From assembly GCA_016871375.1 (NCBI GenBank), contig VFYY01000007.1, forward strand, positions 1 to 45,379: a DNA stretch of 45,379 nt. The letters run 5' to 3'. Source of the stretch: Acidimicrobiia bacterium. GTDB taxonomy: Bacteria > Acidobacteriota > Vicinamibacteria > Vicinamibacterales > UBA2999. A model generated the notes under the pieces. The model did not search any database, had not been told where the DNA came from, and saw nothing but the letters and a program-made list of their open reading frames with translations. Position 1 is the first letter of the stretch. Every line of letters starts with the position of its first letter. Shown in pieces: positions 1 through 10,394 of the stretch. Position numbers and translations under genes: made by a program.

Positions 1-84
1 GATCGCGACGGCCGGAGCCATTCGCGATCCAAACACCAGGACGCCTCGTTCAATCAAATGGACGCCGAAAACAGCGACAAAAAT
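1..84. other. unassigned left edge
   Basis: I can assign no gene here. The first 29 bases hold a perfect 8-bp inverted repeat (GATCGCGA...TCGCGATC). A minus-strand ATG at 21 could be the start of a gene running off the left edge, but only seven codons are visible, so this is not claimed as a CDS. Confidence 0.3.
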
Positions 85-156
85 AGGTCAAAGGTCAAAG
101 GTCAAGGGTCAAAGGGACATGCCTACCTTTGACCTTTGACTTTTGACTTTTGACCT
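85..156. repeat. inverted heptad array H1 (GTCAAAG type)
   Basis: The left arm (85-115) is four to five tandem units of the GGTCAAA type. The right arm (126-156) is its inverse, built from TTTGACC/TTTGACT units. A short loop separates them. Read on the minus strand, the array starts 2 nt after the TAG of the outer-membrane barrel gene. A transcript across it could fold into a long hairpin, so it may shape the 3' end of that mRNA. Confidence 0.85.
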
Positions 157-2031
157 CTAGAACCTCACCGTCACGCCGCCGACGATCCGCTTCGGCGGCC
201 GGACGACGAGCACCTCGTCGTACACCGACGCATCGAGCAGCTCCTCGCGGAACAGGTTGCGCACCGCGACGAGCATCTCCCACTGCGCGCTGCTGAAGTT
301 CATGAACGGCAGCGACTGGTTCACCTGCACGTCGAAGCGCGCCCGCGTCCGCGGCTGCGCCGCGGGCACCGCGTCCGCGAACCCGGTGTTCAGCTTGTAG
401 AGGACGAACACACGCGTCTCGGTAACCGGCACCACGCTCTCCACCGACGCCGTCACGTCGTGGATGCGCTCGTCGGAGCGGAACGTCGCCCGCGCCCAGG
501 TGGTGTCGACGCGCGTGTAGTCGATGGACGCGCGCACGGCTTCGGAGACCGCGCGGCTCAGGCTGACGCCCCAGCCGCTGGCGTCCACATCACCCGCCGA
601 GGCGACGTAGTAGTGGCCGATTGGCGCCGGCGCGCTGCCGGCCGGCGAGACGCCGAACAGCGTCACGAGCTGGTCGCGCACCGACTGGCGGAACAGGCGG
701 CCGCCGATTACGACGTCGGCCACCGTCTCGCGCTCCGCGGCGACTTCGACGTGGCTGATGCTCTCGGCCGTGAAGCCGCCGCCGCGCGTCAGCGGCGAGA
801 ACGTGCGCTCCGGGGGCAGCCACAGGCCCGTGCTGGGCGGGATGAACTCCTCCGCGCCAGGCGCCATCTGCCGCCGTGAGACGCTGGCGCGAATCTTCAC
901 CGGGTCGTCCTCGAGCGGCGCGACGGTCACGCTCGCGCGCGGACTGAGCAGCCCCTGCTGCGCCAGGTAGTCGTAGCGCGCGTACTTCGCACCGTAGGCG
1001 ACGCTCACGCGCGGGTTGATCGTCCAGTCGTCGTAGGCGTATACCGCGCCGACGTTGCGCGCGCCGTCGGTCACGGCCGCGAGGGCATCCGCGTTGCCGC
1101 CGAGATAGCGCTGCATGCCGTAGGAGACGCCGGCCTCGTAGCGGTGCTCCGCGGCCGCGCCGCGCAGGTAGGAGCCTTCGACAATCCACGACGACAGGTC
1201 GCCCTGCGTCACGGCGCCGCGGACGCGCCAGTCGCCGCTGCCCGCAGGCGCGTGCAGCGCCACGAATGCGATGCCGCCGGGCACCCATGTCTCCGGGTGG
1301 AACATGTCCTGCGGGCGGTCGAACGAGGTCCTCGTCAGCAGGTTGAACTGCCCCGAGAGCGGCAGGTCGGTGAAGAGCGCCGTCGCGTAGCGCGCGGGTG
1401 TCCCGACCGTCCGCGTGAACGTCGCGATCGAGCCGTCGAAGAACGAGTCGTCGCCGGTGTCGAGCACGCCCGGTGCGACTTCCTTGAGCACGCCGCGCTT
1501 GAGATGGCGCAGGCGCCATGCCACCTCGCCGTGATCGTGCGTGGACGTGTCGTCAGTCCCCTCGGCGGCCGGGTCGTCATCGCCGCCGGTGGCGCCCACA
1601 CCCGCCTCGAGCACCTGCGGCGCGGCGTCGCTGCCGTCCGCGCGACGCGTCAGCGCGATGGCCGCCAGCGTCCGTGTGGCCTGGGTGACCTGGACGATGC
1701 GGGCGCGGGCGGGGACGTAGCCCTGGAGATGCGCGCGAATGAGATAGGGGCCCGCGGGCAGGTTGCGGAACGTGAACTGCCCCTGGCGATCGGAGACGGC
1801 GAACGCGGTGGCCGACCCGAGCGCCGAGATCACCGCGCCGGTCAGGGGCGCACCACGGTCGTCGAGCACCGTGCCGTGCAGGTCGGTCTGCGTCGTCGCC
1901 GCGACCTGCGTCACCGGGCGCACCTGCGCCACCGGCGCCAGGGCGGGGATCTGCGCGTCCGCCGGCGCAGCGGTGCCCCCGAGCCACAGCAGGGCGGCCA
2001 GTGCGCACAGCGCCGGGCGGACGTCAATCAT
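157..2031 (-). CDS. TonB-dependent-receptor-like outer-membrane barrel with carboxypeptidase-regulatory domain
   Basis: This is a predicted outer-membrane beta-barrel of 624 residues. A signal peptide (residues 1-26, ending ADAQ) is followed at about 50-125 by a carboxypeptidase-regulatory-like Ig fold (motifs GTVLDDRGAPLTGA, GQFTFRNLPAGPY). The rest is alternating beta-strand sequence ending in aromatic Phe (GGVTVRF), as expected of a BAM-inserted barrel. I see no convincing plug domain or TonB box between the regulatory domain and the barrel, and it is shorter than usual for TonB-dependent receptors. The start codon overlaps the stop of the upstream gene (TGATG), so the two are probably translationally coupled. 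The substrate is unknown. Confidence 0.75.
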   Translation of the reverse strand: MIDVRPALCALAALLWLGGTAAPADAQIPALAPVAQVRPVTQVAATTQTDLHGTVLDDRGAPLTGAVISALGSATAFAVSDRQGQFTFRNLPAGPYLIRAHLQGYVPARARIVQVTQATRTLAAIALTRRADGSDAAPQVLEAGVGATGGDDDPAAEGTDDTSTHDHGEVAWRLRHLKRGVLKEVAPGVLDTGDDSFFDGSIATFTRTVGTPARYATALFTDLPLSGQFNLLTRTSFDRPQDMFHPETWVPGGIAFVALHAPAGSGDWRVRGAVTQGDLSSWIVEGSYLRGAAAEHRYEAGVSYGMQRYLGGNADALAAVTDGARNVGAVYAYDDWTINPRVSVAYGAKYARYDYLAQQGLLSPRASVTVAPLEDDPVKIRASVSRRQMAPGAEEFIPPSTGLWLPPERTFSPLTRGGGFTAESISHVEVAAERETVADVVIGGRLFRQSVRDQLVTLFGVSPAGSAPAPIGHYYVASAGDVDASGWGVSLSRAVSEAVRASIDYTRVDTTWARATFRSDERIHDVTASVESVVPVTETRVFVLYKLNTGFADAVPAAQPRTRARFDVQVNQSLPFMNFSSAQWEMLVAVRNLFREELLDASVYDEVLVVRPPKRIVGGVTVRF

Positions 2032-3098
2032 CAGGCTTCGACGGTAAAGTTCGTGTTCTGCGTCAGCGTCTTCCCTGAGATCTTATCCGTGATCTTGATC
2101 TCGAGGCGGTAGTCGCCGGCGGGGAAGCTCATCAGCGGCACGACGAGGCTCCCCGGGAGCTGGTGGCCCATCGCGACGTCGAACTGCGGCGGCAGCGTCT
2201 GCGCGTTGAGCTCCTGCGGGGCGGTCTTGTTGAAGTACTTCTCGGTGCCGTCGGGGTTCTTCACGTGGAAGTTGTATTCCACGAGCACGTTCGGCTTCCC
2301 CGCCGCCTGCTGCGTCCCGTAGATCCAGAACAGCACCTGGAGCTCGCCGGCCTTCTTCAGCTTCATCGTCGCCGACGGCACGACCTTCATCGTGCCGAAG
2401 ACGTACGGGTTCTCCTGCTGCTGCTCGCGCGTGAGCGGCGTGTTCACGGGCTCGATCGCGTCCGCGATGATGATGCTGCTCGTGCTGAGATCGGGCGCGT
2501 TGAAGTCCGGCACGGTCAGGTCGCGGCGGAGGAGCCCCGTCTTGGCCGGCGGCGCGTTGCGCGGCGGGTTCGCCGGCGTGCGTTCCTTCACCGCGATGAA
2601 CACCTCGTACTCGCCCGGCTTGAGCGCCATGGCGCGCGACACCTTGCCGCCGTCGGGAACGTCGAGGAAGTGCACGTTGTCCCACGGGTAGACGACGCGC
2701 GGCGGCGGCTGATTGCGGTCGTTGTTGCGGTTGTTCTGCTCGGCGGCCGGCGCCGGCGCGGGCGCACCCTTGTTCACGACGCGCACGTAGACCGCGGCGC
2801 CCGGCGCCGCCATCTGGCTGCGGTTGATCGCGATCGTGAACGGAATGTAGGTGGAGCCGTCGCCGCCCTTGACGTTGTGGCTGGCATCCCACGCCACTGC
2901 GATGTCCGTCGGGGCGGGCATCTTGCCGGCGCTCACCGCATCCACGAGCTGGACCACCGCCTGAATATCGCGCTGCTCGGCCTGGCTGCGCTGCTGTTCC
3001 TGGCGGTTGTTCTGGTTGTTCTGTGCCTCGACGACCGGCGACAGGACGGCCAGAGACGCCGCCGCAACGGCCAGGGTGAGGAGCCGGGAGAAATTCAT
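2031..3098 (-). CDS. secreted protein of unknown function, Asn/Gln-rich linkers
   Basis: I do not recognise the family. From the ATG at 3098 the product has a signal peptide (MMNFSRLLTLAVAAASLAVL, cleavage near VEAQ). A Gln/Asn-rich stretch follows (QNNQNNRQEQQRSQAEQRD), then a second Asn-rich linker and beta-rich segments that end like an Ig-type fold (DYRLEIKITDK). The ORF-track start at 3185 is rejected because it lies inside the -35 of a good promoter. The ATG pair at 3101/3098 follows GCGAGG. The gene is first in a two-gene operon with the outer-membrane barrel, so a periplasmic or surface partner role is plausible but unproven. Confidence 0.65.
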   Translation of the reverse strand: MNFSRLLTLAVAAASLAVLSPVVEAQNNQNNRQEQQRSQAEQRDIQAVVQLVDAVSAGKMPAPTDIAVAWDASHNVKGGDGSTYIPFTIAINRSQMAAPGAAVYVRVVNKGAPAPAPAAEQNNRNNDRNQPPPRVVYPWDNVHFLDVPDGGKVSRAMALKPGEYEVFIAVKERTPANPPRNAPPAKTGLLRRDLTVPDFNAPDLSTSSIIIADAIEPVNTPLTREQQQENPYVFGTMKVVPSATMKLKKAGELQVLFWIYGTQQAAGKPNVLVEYNFHVKNPDGTEKYFNKTAPQELNAQTLPPQFDVAMGHQLPGSLVVPLMSFPAGDYRLEIKITDKISGKTLTQNTNFTVEA

Positions 3099-3161
3099 CA
3101 TGCCTCGCATCAAGAGAGAAGGAGCCCCAGGACGGGGCCATCCAAGAATCTGAATCGCCTG

Positions 3162-3190
3162 ATCATAGGCCCGGGGGAAGGCCAAGTCAA
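3162..3190 (-). promoter_or_regulatory. sigma70-type promoter for the secreted protein/barrel operon
   Basis: On the minus strand TTGACT (3190-3185) and TATGAT (3167-3162) are separated by exactly 17 bp. Transcription would start near 3155, about 57 nt upstream of the chosen ATG at 3098. A plus-strand TATCAT at 3196-3201 could serve glgC, so the two divergent promoters would be interlocked. Confidence 0.65.
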
Positions 3191-3234
3191 AGTGGTATCA
3201 TCGGCCCCTTTCGCCCCCGGGCGCGGTGCCCCGC

Positions 3235-5935
<2,701 letters not shown>

Positions 5936-5937
5936 AG

Positions 5938-6684
5938 ATGCACCGACTCGTTCTGCTCCGCCACGGCGAAAGCGCCTGGAACCGCGAGAACCGGTTCACG
6001 GGCTGGACCGACGTCGATCTCACCGACAAGGGCCGCGAGGAGGCGCGCGAGGCCGGCCGGCTGCTGCGCGCCGACACGTTCGAGTTCGACGTCGCGTTCA
6101 CCTCGGTGCTCAAGCGCGCGATCCGCACGCTCTGGATCGCCCTCGACGAGATGGATCTGATGTGGATCCCGCAGCACACGACGTGGCGGCTCAACGAGCG
6201 TCACTACGGCGCCCTGCAGGGACTGAACAAGGCCGAGACCGCCGCGAAGCACGGCGAGGCGCAGGTCAAGATCTGGCGGCGCAGCTACGACATTCCGCCG
6301 CCGCCGCTCTCCGCGGAGGATCCGCGCCATGCCTCCCACGAGCGGCGCTACGCGTCGCTCGAGCGCCAGGAGCTGCCGTCCACTGAGTCGCTGAAGGACA
6401 CGGTGGCGCGCTTTCTTCCGTACTGGCACGGGATGATCGCGCCCGAGATCAAGGCGGGCCGCAAGGTGATCATCGCGGCCCACGGCAACAGCCTGCGCGC
6501 GCTGGTGAAGTATCTGGACAACATCTCCGAGCAGGACATCCTCGAGCTGAACATCCCGACCGGCATCCCGCTCGTCTACGTGCTCGACGACGACCTGCAG
6601 CCGCTGCAGAAGTACTACCTCGGCGACCAGGACGCCGTCCGCCAGGCGCAGGCCGCCGTCGCCAACCAGGGGAAGGCGCGCTAA
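5938..6684 (+). CDS. gpmA: 2,3-bisphosphoglycerate-dependent phosphoglycerate mutase
   Basis: Interconverts 3- and 2-phosphoglycerate, the step before enolase. The phosphohistidine signature [20 protein letters not shown] is at residues 3-22, and the second catalytic histidine is in [12 protein letters not shown]. The product is 248 residues, the usual GpmA length. The ORF track extends much further upstream; the ATG at 5938, 2 nt after the eno TAG, is the correct start. The stop TAA (6682-6684) overlaps the stop of the convergent metallophosphoesterase by 3 nt, leaving no room for a terminator. Confidence 0.96.
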   Translation: MHRLVLLRHGESAWNRENRFTGWTDVDLTDKGREEAREAGRLLRADTFEFDVAFTSVLKRAIRTLWIALDEMDLMWIPQHTTWRLNERHYGALQGLNKAETAAKHGEAQVKIWRRSYDIPPPPLSAEDPRHASHERRYASLERQELPSTESLKDTVARFLPYWHGMIAPEIKAGRKVIIAAHGNSLRALVKYLDNISEQDILELNIPTGIPLVYVLDDDLQPLQKYYLGDQDAVRQAQAAVANQGKAR

Positions 6685-7631
6685 TTCGACGGGTTGGCGT
6701 GGCACCGCCCCGCCCCTGACGGGGGGGTGCCCGCCATCGGCTGCGCGGGCACGAACGCCCAGTCGAAGCGGCCCGGGTACAGCCTCAGCCTCACCACGCC
6801 CAGCGTGCCGGCGACGATCTCTTCGCCGTGCGCGCCCCAGCGGAGCGTCTTCGGCCGGCGGAAGAACCTGGCGCCACCCGTGCCGGCGATGATCGTCGGC
6901 ACACCCTTCGACACGTCGACGACGCCGTCGGGGTTCAGCGGCGGCAGGTATGCGAAGAAGTGTTCGTGCGCGGTGACGGCCAGGTCCGCCCCGTAGCGAT
7001 ACAGGATCCTGAAGATCGGGAGCGCCCACGCCGGGCTGGCGAACTGACCCGACGAGAACGGCGGCCGGTGGAAGTACGCGAGCACGCACCTCGAGGCATG
7101 GTTCGCGCGGAGATCCTGCTCCAGCCACTCGAGCTGCCGCAGGCGCGCGGCAGGCGCCACGAGCTCGGTGTTGAGTGCGTACACCCGCCAGGCGCCGACG
7201 TTGTACGCGTAGTACCCGCGGCGCAGCGGGCCCGCGTTCGGGAAGTAGAGGAAGTAGAACGGCAGGTCCTTGTCCACGCCGTAATCATGATTGCCGGGCG
7301 TCGGAAACACGTGGCCCATCAACCGGCCCCATGACGAGCGATTGAGGCAGTCGTAACTGAGCTCCGACCCGTCGTCGTTCGAGTTGTCGCCGAGCGTGAT
7401 CGCGAGGCTGCCTGGCGTCTCGTCGAGGAGCCGCTCCATGAGACGGCCGGTGATGTCGCCGCCTTCGGGCGCCGCGCAATGCATGATGTCGCCCACGCCG
7501 AAGATGATGGCAGGCGGCGCAACGGGACCCGCGGTACGCGGCGGCTGTTGCGCGTCCGCGGCAGTGGATAGACAGATCAGCAGCGACAGCGTCGTGCCTG
7601 CCGTCGCGGAAGCACACCCCTTCCGTGACAT
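6681..7631 (-). CDS. secreted calcineurin-like metallophosphoesterase
   Basis: An exported phosphatase of 316 residues. A signal peptide (residues about 1-28, ending ADAQ) precedes a calcineurin-type catalytic domain related to purple acid phosphatase-like enzymes. Metal-site motifs in order are [33 protein letters not shown] and TAHEHFFAY. The last is normally GHxH; both histidines remain but the glycine is alanine. A strong ribosome-binding site (GGGAGGGGAGGAGGG) lies 7 nt before the ATG. A TATACT -10-like hexamer lies inside a GTCGGA/TCCGAC inverted repeat at 7659-7675. Substrate unknown. Confidence 0.85.
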   Translation of the reverse strand: MSRKGCASATAGTTLSLLICLSTAADAQQPPRTAGPVAPPAIIFGVGDIMHCAAPEGGDITGRLMERLLDETPGSLAITLGDNSNDDGSELSYDCLNRSSWGRLMGHVFPTPGNHDYGVDKDLPFYFLYFPNAGPLRRGYYAYNVGAWRVYALNTELVAPAARLRQLEWLEQDLRANHASRCVLAYFHRPPFSSGQFASPAWALPIFRILYRYGADLAVTAHEHFFAYLPPLNPDGVVDVSKGVPTIIAGTGGARFFRRPKTLRWGAHGEEIVAGTLGVVRLRLYPGRFDWAFVPAQPMAGTPPSGAGRCHANPSN

Positions 7632-7658
7632 CGCGGCGCCCTCCTCCCCTCCCGAGGC

Positions 7659-7675
7659 GTCGGAGTATATCCGAC
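7659..7675 (-). promoter_or_regulatory. possible -10 within a 6-bp inverted repeat
   Basis: GTCGGA-GTATA-TCCGAC is a perfect inverted repeat. Its centre reads TATACT on the minus strand, placed to drive the metallophosphoesterase gene. No good -35 is visible, so use of an activator or repressor binding to the palindrome is conceivable. Confidence 0.35.
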
Positions 7676-7693
7676 ATGCGATGCAGCCGCGCG

Positions 7694-7725
7694 AAAAAAG
7701 TGTGGTTTCTGATCCAGATCAGAAA
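7694..7725 (-). terminator. terminator-like hairpin of the unknown three-gene operon
   Basis: Minus-strand RNA would form a perfect 9-bp stem TTTCTGATC/GATCAGAAA (7706-7725), followed 6 nt later by a run of six T (7699-7694). The stop codon of the upstream membrane protein (7719-7721) lies within the stem. The gap before the T-run makes it non-canonical. Confidence 0.55.
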
Positions 7726-9254
7726 AGGGGCGCGTTCCGGAACTGCGGATCGAGCGTGACGCGCCAGAAGGCGTAGTGGCCGGAGGCGAGGAGTGCGGCC
7801 GCAATGTTCGTACGTCGTGCGTCGTGGGCCCACACCCACGCCAGCGCGTACAGCGCCGGAAATGCGGCCACCAGCAGGTCCATCTCTTCGTTCAACCCCT
7901 GGATCGGCCAGAAGCAGATCACGAAGACCGCTGACGCGAGCGTATACGCCAGTGCCATTCGCACCTCATCGGCGTGTTCGCGCCAGAGCGACACGGCGAC
8001 CAGCAGCAGCGGTGCCCCCACGACCCAGGCCGTCATGGCCAGATCGCGCGCGCCGATGGCGCTGAAGATCGCGGCGTTGACACGACCCTGGCTCACGTCA
8101 TCCACGAACAAAGGGCGCCAGGGAAAGCGTTCGGCGTGGCCGAGCACGATCGGCAGTTTCAGCACGACGATGTAGACTGCGATCCATCCGAGGTAGGCAG
8201 CCGTGCCCCACGCAGCGATGCGGAGCAGCCGGCCGACGCGGTCCGCCGCGCGCGCGCGCGCGGCCAGCGCGGCAAGCCAACCGCCGATGATCGACACGAG
8301 TCCCAGCGCATGGAACGCCGCGCCCAGACCCGCGAGGACGCCTCCGGCTTCCAGGCGCCAGCCGCCGTCGCGCAGGCCGCGGGCGAGCAGCGGGTAGGCC
8401 GCCACGTTCAGCGACATGTAGCCCACCTCACGCCAGCCGAGATACAGCAGTGCCGACGGTGCCAGCACCGCGAGCGCGACGTATCGCACGATCATCGGCG
8501 ACCAACGCTCCAGCGCAGCAACGGCGAGCGCGCAGATAAGGAACCAGGCCGACGCGGCACGGGCCAGCACGATCTGGGCACGCACTGGCGACTCCGTCGT
8601 CGCGCCGCCGAGGTGATCCAGGCGCCCGAGGAGGGCGTACGAGAGATGCGCCTCGTACCGGATCTCGTACACGCCGGCGTAGCGCCCGAACGCGAGGCGA
8701 GTCTCGGAACTCTGGTTCGCGTCGCCCATACGCACGAAGGCCGGAGACAATGGCAGCGTGACGCCCAGGATCCCGACCACGATCAGCGCCGCAACGGTGG
8801 TATTGCGCCGCAGGCGCACGCTCGTCGCGCGGGACGCCGCGAGCACGGATGCGCCCGCAAGCAGCAGCCACAGCGACTGGTGCAACTGCCACAGCTGCAG
8901 CGGACTGTCGAAGCGATCGCTGAAGGGATACGGCAGCGGCCGCACGGCGACGCGAATCGTCGGCGACGGGACCGTGAACGCCTCGCGGTCGATCGCCGCC
9001 GTGTCCTCGACCGCCGCGTCGGTGACGAGGTCCCGGATGTTGTCGCGGGAACGGTCACCGAGGTCGTACCGCCACGTCGTGCCGCCGTCCGGTTCGCCGT
9101 TCCGGAGGCTGTAACGCTCCTCGAGGCCGGCACGCGCCGCGGCATCAACGCCCGGGCCCCAGCGGACCGCCACCCGCGGCCCGCTCGTTCGAACGTCCAC
9201 AAGCGCCGCCACCGCGACGACGACGAGCGCCGCGGCAATCCATGTCTTCTTCAT
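7719..9254 (-). CDS. polytopic membrane protein of unknown function
   Basis: I do not recognise the family. The ATG at 9254 gives 511 residues starting MKKTWIAAALVVVAVAALVD, a membrane anchor or signal. A soluble, presumably periplasmic segment follows to about residue 115 (with VEDTAAIDREAF), then about nine hydrophobic spans alternating with Arg-rich loops. The architecture recalls membrane glycosyltransferases, but I see no diagnostic motif. The start overlaps the stop of the upstream gene by 4 nt (ATGA), so the two are translationally coupled. The ORF-track extension to 9557 runs through that neighbour and is rejected. Confidence 0.7.
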   Translation of the reverse strand: MKKTWIAAALVVVAVAALVDVRTSGPRVAVRWGPGVDAAARAGLEERYSLRNGEPDGGTTWRYDLGDRSRDNIRDLVTDAAVEDTAAIDREAFTVPSPTIRVAVRPLPYPFSDRFDSPLQLWQLHQSLWLLLAGASVLAASRATSVRLRRNTTVAALIVVGILGVTLPLSPAFVRMGDANQSSETRLAFGRYAGVYEIRYEAHLSYALLGRLDHLGGATTESPVRAQIVLARAASAWFLICALAVAALERWSPMIVRYVALAVLAPSALLYLGWREVGYMSLNVAAYPLLARGLRDGGWRLEAGGVLAGLGAAFHALGLVSIIGGWLAALAARARAADRVGRLLRIAAWGTAAYLGWIAVYIVVLKLPIVLGHAERFPWRPLFVDDVSQGRVNAAIFSAIGARDLAMTAWVVGAPLLLVAVSLWREHADEVRMALAYTLASAVFVICFWPIQGLNEEMDLLVAAFPALYALAWVWAHDARRTNIAAALLASGHYAFWRVTLDPQFRNAPLF

Positions 9255-9832
9255 GGCACGCCGTCGGCGCTTCGCCTCGCCCGCGCATCCTCGACGGCGG
9301 CCGCGAGGTAGGGGCGCCTGATCGGCAGCGCGGCGAGCGGCGGCAGGAAGCTGCGTGTCGAGATCAGAATACCGGGGGCCACGGTCGATTCCGGTGTGAT
9401 GTAGCCCGACACCAGGAACCCGTGCCGGCGGTCGATGATGCGGATGACGCGCAGCGCCTGCATGAAGCGGTGCAGCGGACGCCGGGGCCACGCGTAGCGC
9501 CCGAGCAGCGCGCGCGGGCTGACATCCACCGCGCCGCACTGATCCGCACCCGCCCACGCGGCGACGCGCGCGACCTGCCGGCGGGCGTTCGCGTGGCGCG
9601 CCACCGTCAGCAGCTGCGCGCCGCGCCGGCGCGGCGGAGCGATGAAGAGGAAGAACGCGAGACCGTACAGGGAAACGAGAAGGCCGGAAAGCGCGGTCCT
9701 GCCGAGGCGCTCGTGCACGTTATGCACGATGCGCACCGGCAGGCTCGACTGTCTCAGGTTCGCAAAGAGCGCCTGGCGAACCGGATCGGAATCCGCGCGG
9801 ACGACGATCCGGAGCGCCCGGAGGAGAAACAC
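9251..9832 (-). CDS. hypothetical protein with one membrane span
   Basis: A 193-residue product with no recognised domain. It has a basic N-terminus (MFLLRALRIVVRADSD), one hydrophobic segment at about residues 50-65 (GLLVSLYGLAFFLFIAP) and an Arg-rich soluble remainder. A short SD-like AGAGTAGG precedes the ATG. It lies 17 nt after the small gene upstream and overlaps the polytopic membrane protein downstream by 4 nt, so the three probably act together. It could be a truncated relative of a larger envelope protein; I cannot tell from sequence alone. Confidence 0.55.
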   Translation of the reverse strand: MFLLRALRIVVRADSDPVRQALFANLRQSSLPVRIVHNVHERLGRTALSGLLVSLYGLAFFLFIAPPRRRGAQLLTVARHANARRQVARVAAWAGADQCGAVDVSPRALLGRYAWPRRPLHRFMQALRVIRIIDRRHGFLVSGYITPESTVAPGILISTRSFLPPLAALPIRRPYLAAAVEDARARRSADGVP

Positions 9833-9849
9833 ATCCCTACTCTACCGTG

Positions 9850-10152
9850 TTACTCGACGGTCTCCTTCGCCTCGTCCGCGCCGATACGCAGCGACCGGAG
9901 GAACCGGCGATCGTTGGCGGTGAGGTCGAACGGCTTCCGTGCCGGGAGCAGACGCGCCGGCGTCGTGATCTTCGTGAGCGCGCCGCCGTTGTTGCGGTTG
10001 ACGAATCCCACGACGGCTTCGAGCGTGACTTTCATGTCGAAGCCCGCCTCGCGCGCTTTCGCGCGGCACGCTTCGACCTGGGGACTCTCGGCAACGGCAG
10101 CGGCGATCGCGTCGGCCAGCTCTTTAGCGAACCGGTTCACGACGTCATCCAT
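9850..10152 (-). CDS. small hypothetical protein (100 aa), first gene of operon
   Basis: A small soluble protein of 100 residues beginning MDDVVNRFAKELADAIAAAV. It has a helical N-terminal half, then a segment with FDMKVTLEAVVGFVNRNN and an acidic C-terminus. The ATG at 10152 has an excellent Shine-Dalgarno (GAGGAGG, 7 nt upstream). The longer ORF-track start at 10254 lies in the structured leader and is rejected. No family is recognised. It is the promoter-proximal gene of an operon with the 193-residue protein and the polytopic membrane protein. Confidence 0.65.
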   Translation of the reverse strand: MDDVVNRFAKELADAIAAAVAESPQVEACRAKAREAGFDMKVTLEAVVGFVNRNNGGALTKITTPARLLPARKPFDLTANDRRFLRSLRIGADEAKETVE

Positions 10153-10195
10153 TCCAGTCCTCCTCACCGCCGCCGGGCCGGGATCCGCGGCGTCT

Positions 10196-10239
10196 CCCGA
10201 TCCGAACCTGCCCGGCCGGGGAGACCGGCAGGGATCGGG
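10196..10239 (-). promoter_or_regulatory. stable structured 5' leader
   Basis: The transcribed leader between the promoter and the 100-residue gene contains a GC-rich hairpin. The outer stem CCCGATC/GATCGGG (7 bp) encloses an inner CCTGC/GCAGG plus CGG/CCG stem, with a small asymmetric bulge. It ends about 35 nt before the Shine-Dalgarno. It has no trailing U-tract, so it is not a simple terminator. It may be a cis-regulatory or stability element. Confidence 0.5.
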
Positions 10240-10266
10240 TGCCAAATGTTTCATCTACTTGGATTT

Positions 10267-10283
10267 AGCCTTTTGGGAAGGCT
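10267..10283. promoter_or_regulatory. hairpin at the 5' end of the leader
   Basis: A perfect 6-bp stem AGCCTT/AAGGCT with a 5-nt loop begins within a few nucleotides of the predicted transcription start of the minus-strand operon. A 5'-terminal stem can protect mRNA from decay. On the plus strand it is followed by TGTTTTG, which is too weak for a terminator. Confidence 0.35.
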
Positions 10284-10291
10284 TGTTTTGC

Positions 10292-10320
10292 ATTGTAGAG
10301 GCACGATCTGAGAGTGTCAA
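10292..10320 (-). promoter_or_regulatory. near-consensus sigma70-type promoter
   Basis: On the minus strand the perfect -35 TTGACA (10320-10315) and the -10 TACAAT (10297-10292) are separated by exactly 17 bp. This is the best promoter in the window. It implies a transcript starting near 10285 with a leader of about 130 nt ahead of the 100-residue gene. Confidence 0.8.
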
Positions 10321-10394
10321 ATCCAGCGGACGAGCTGCCTGCTCGAGCCTTCGACATAGGTTCGCGTCCGAGGCGGTAGAATCCCCCCAGACGG

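Noticed and set aside
1-29. GATCGCGA/TCGCGATC inverted repeat as an operator
   Set aside because: At the window edge with no gene context; could be chance in GC-rich DNA.
85-156. CRISPR-like repeats in the heptad arrays
   Set aside because: Units are 7 bp with no spacers and the arms are inverted; no cas gene is present.
10267-10290. Rho-independent terminator on the plus strand
   Set aside because: Short stem with an interrupted T-run (TGTTTTG), and no plus-strand gene upstream needs it.
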